Of a stretch of 14,909 nucleotides of DNA, positions 13,713-14,909 are shown one piece after another. This DNA comes from Clostridia bacterium. GTDB lineage: Bacteria; Bacillota; Clostridia; TANB77; UBA1234. The notes beneath the pieces are model-generated. The model was given only the letters and a program-made list of their open reading frames with translations. It had not been told where the DNA came from and did no database searches. Position 1 is the first letter of the stretch. Every line of letters starts with the position of its first letter. The position numbers were made by a program, and so were the translations under genes. Location of the stretch: positions 1 through 14,909 of the forward strand of contig CAADXZ010000098.1 of NCBI GenBank assembly GCA_900753135.1, given 5' to 3'.

Positions 13713-13747
13713 TAAATTGACATAAAAAAGAAAAGGAGGCAGATACA

Positions 13748-14002
13748 ATGAATATCTGTCAAGCAATTTCTGATTTTCTTCGGTTAATCTTGCTGAATGA
13801 AGTAACGCTGGTTGCATTTATTGTCTTAATTCTAATTCAACTTGTTAGAGGACATAAGATAACAGGAATGATTAAGACATATGTCGGTTTCCTTGTGCTA
13901 ATGTTCGTGCTTTCCATTATGGCAGAAGTAGTTCCAACAACTATACAACTTGTTGCAGTTATCATTGTTGCTATTGGTACATTTGCGGCTCTTACAGCAT
14001 AA
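13748..14002 (+). CDS. Small membrane protein, first of a tandem pair
   Basis: 84 residues, not recognised as a named family. Hydrophobic segments lie at about residues 10-33 (LRLILLNEVTLVAFIVLILI), 44-60 (YVGFLVLMFVLSIMAEV) and 64-84, so two or three membrane spans with a basic turn RGHK. A perfect AAGGAGG (13733-13739) is 8 bases before ATG. The stop overlaps the SD of the next gene. The distance from RG to VP (28 residues) is identical in the neighbouring protein, and the hydrophobic layout matches, so the two are likely an old tandem duplication. A holin-like or heteromeric membrane role is conceivable from size and topology but not supported by any motif. Confidence 0.8.
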   Translation: MNICQAISDFLRLILLNEVTLVAFIVLILIQLVRGHKITGMIKTYVGFLVLMFVLSIMAEVVPTTIQLVAVIIVAIGTFAALTA

Positions 14003-14014
14003 GGAGGAAAGATA

Positions 14015-14275
14015 ATGAATGACTTTTTGAGTAGAATTGGTCAACTTATTAATCAAATACCAGTAACAGCAATCATTGGAATTATATGTGTTATTGCTAT
14101 TGTGCTAATGATACGGGGAAAAAATCCCGGAAGAATATGGTGGTTCATAAAGAGAGTATTCTGGCTAATAATTCTTGTTGCAACTTTGAATGGATTTGTG
14201 CCAAACTGGATTTTGATTACAGCAGCTATAGTTACTATTGTTTGTGTACTTGCATGGAAGTTTGGAGATGAATAA
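14015..14275 (+). CDS. Small membrane protein, second of a tandem pair
   Basis: 86 residues, not recognised. It has the same architecture as its upstream neighbour: a short amphipathic N-terminus (MNDFLSRIGQLINQI), a first span (about 17-32), a basic turn RGKNPGR, a second span (about 46-60) and a third (about 64-80), ending in a charged KFGDE tail. RG to FVP has the same 28-residue spacing as RG to VVP upstream. AAGGAGG at 14001-14007 overlaps the previous stop, giving 7-base spacing to ATG 14015 and probable coupled translation. Its stop lies inside the terminator stem, so translation and termination may interact. The TrpTrp pair after the turn is absent from the partner, which suggests divergence into different roles. 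Confidence 0.8.
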   Translation: MNDFLSRIGQLINQIPVTAIIGIICVIAIVLMIRGKNPGRIWWFIKRVFWLIILVATLNGFVPNWILITAAIVTIVCVLAWKFGDE

Positions 14276-14304
14276 GACGGCGTTCTGCCGTCTTATTTTT
14301 TTTA
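14271..14304 (+). terminator. Terminator of the small membrane protein pair
   Basis: An 11-bp stem, AATAAGACGGC (14271-14281) with GCCGTCTTATT (14287-14297), loop GTTCT, then an eight-T run. The stem contains the stop codon of the upstream gene (14273-14275). Confidence 0.95.
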
Positions 14305-14330
14305 TGCGAGAGATTTTCATCTTTCTTATC
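14304..14330 (+). repeat. Possible dispersed post-terminator repeat, short copy C
   Basis: ATGCGAGAGATTTTCATC followed by TTTCTTATC, directly behind the terminator T-run. It resembles the beginning and end of the longer copies at 13352-13420 and (minus strand) 4972-5044 joined without the centre. The rest of the gap to 14427 is AT-rich with no clear promoter. Confidence 0.4.
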
Positions 14331-14427
14331 AACCACAAACTATTTAATAAAATTAAAAGATATGATAGTATAGTTAAAAACAAATTAAAGCAAGGAAAAT
14401 GAAAAAAATATTTTGGGGGTGTAGTAA

Positions 14428-14909
14428 TTGAGTTATTATAAGAAAATATTGGGTGAAAATGTATATTTATCACCAGCAACATTTGAAGATGTTGAGGCAT
14501 ATACAAAATGGATGAATGACTTTAATATAACAGATTATACTGGAGTTAGTTCAAATGTATATTCTCTTGAAAAAGAAAGAGAATGGCTAGAAGACAAACT
14601 TAAGTATTCTTCGAATAAAGATATGCTTTTTGATATTGTTGCGATTGATGGAGATAGACTGTTAGGAAATGTTAGCCTTATTGGAATTAACTATATTGAC
14701 AGAAAAGCAAATCTTGGAATATTAATAGGGGAAAATGATGATAGAAGTAAAGGATATGGAACAGAGGCAATTAAGCTATTACTTGATTTTGCTTTTAATT
14801 ATTTGAATTTGAATAATGTTGGCTTGACTCTTATTGAGTGCAATAACAGGGCTAAAAGATGTTATGAAAAAGCGGGCTTCAAAGAATTTGGAAGAAGAAG
14901 AAAAGTGAT
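14428..14909 (+). CDS. GNAT acetyltransferase (RimJ/RimL-like), 3'-truncated
   Basis: 160 codons are visible and the frame runs off the end of the window, so the C-terminus is missing. The start is TTG 14428: an in-frame TAA lies immediately before it (14425-14427), GGGGGTG is at 14415-14421, and the first in-frame ATG is 28 codons on, inside the first fold elements. GNAT features are present: LSPATFEDVEAYTKWMND at the N-terminus, strand FDIVAIDGDRLLGNVSL, the acetyl-CoA pyrophosphate loop R106-S-K-G109-Y-G111, and the C-terminal RCYEKAGFKEFGRRR. Such enzymes transfer an acetyl group to an amine (protein N-terminus, polyamine or small molecule); the substrate cannot be read from this sequence. 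It appears separate from the upstream pair, which ends in a strong terminator. Confidence 0.9.
   Translation, partial: MSYYKKILGENVYLSPATFEDVEAYTKWMNDFNITDYTGVSSNVYSLEKEREWLEDKLKYSSNKDMLFDIVAIDGDRLLGNVSLIGINYIDRKANLGILIGENDDRSKGYGTEAIKLLLDFAFNYLNLNNVGLTLIECNNRAKRCYEKAGFKEFGRRRKV

Noticed and set aside
1..14909. CRISPR arrays, insertion sequences, prophage or attachment sites
   Set aside because: No regularly spaced direct repeats, transposase or integrase reading frame, or tRNA-end duplication was found on either strand.

Overview
The window is AT-rich (hand counts on sample lines give about 30-33% GC). It uses AGA for arginine, has strong AAGGAGG-type ribosome binding sites, and carries Firmicutes-type housekeeping genes (gyrA, yifB, yraN, dprA, yibE/F, ctpA, csp, hslO). 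This points to a low-GC Firmicute, most likely a clostridium-like gut lineage; the sequence alone gives no species.

Layout. Positions 1-2292 hold the tail of a Tad/type II secretion-like operon: a 5'-truncated CpaF/TadA ATPase, a TadB/TadC-type platform protein, and an unrecognised basic soluble protein whose only well-placed start codon is ATT. gyrA follows (2413-4857) with its own good promoter and no gyrB nearby. A 308-base gene-free stretch (4858-5165) is full of inverted repeats. It ends in the terminator of a convergent minus-strand gene (5166-6038) for a prepilin-like protein with a class III-like leader but no Glu at position +5.

Positions 6148-8945 are a tight DNA-processing cluster, yifB/comM-like, yraN and dprA, which touch end to end. 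Next come a YibE/F-type membrane protein and an overlapping S41 C-terminal processing protease (9055-11383), then a monocistronic cold-shock protein and the redox chaperone Hsp33.

From 12771 on, the window is a run of short autonomous transcription units, most with a recognisable promoter and terminator: an unrecognised 145-codon gene with unusually high GC and CGN arginine codons; an initiator tRNA (C1xA72 mismatch, three G-C pairs in the anticodon stem, A11:U24); and a pair of small membrane proteins that look like diverged tandem duplicates. The window closes inside a TTG-initiated GNAT acetyltransferase.

How they fit together. The secretion ATPase and platform protein could assemble a pilin-like fibre, and the minus-strand prepilin-like protein 3 kb away is a candidate substrate, though the link is only inferred. 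YifB, YraN and DprA belong to the natural-transformation and DNA-processing neighbourhood common in Firmicutes. The most unusual signals are non-coding or small: a hairpin that sequesters the Shine-Dalgarno of a 15-codon ORF behind gyrA, and a short dispersed sequence family that recurs just downstream of terminators. No CRISPR array, insertion sequence or clear novel defence system was seen.
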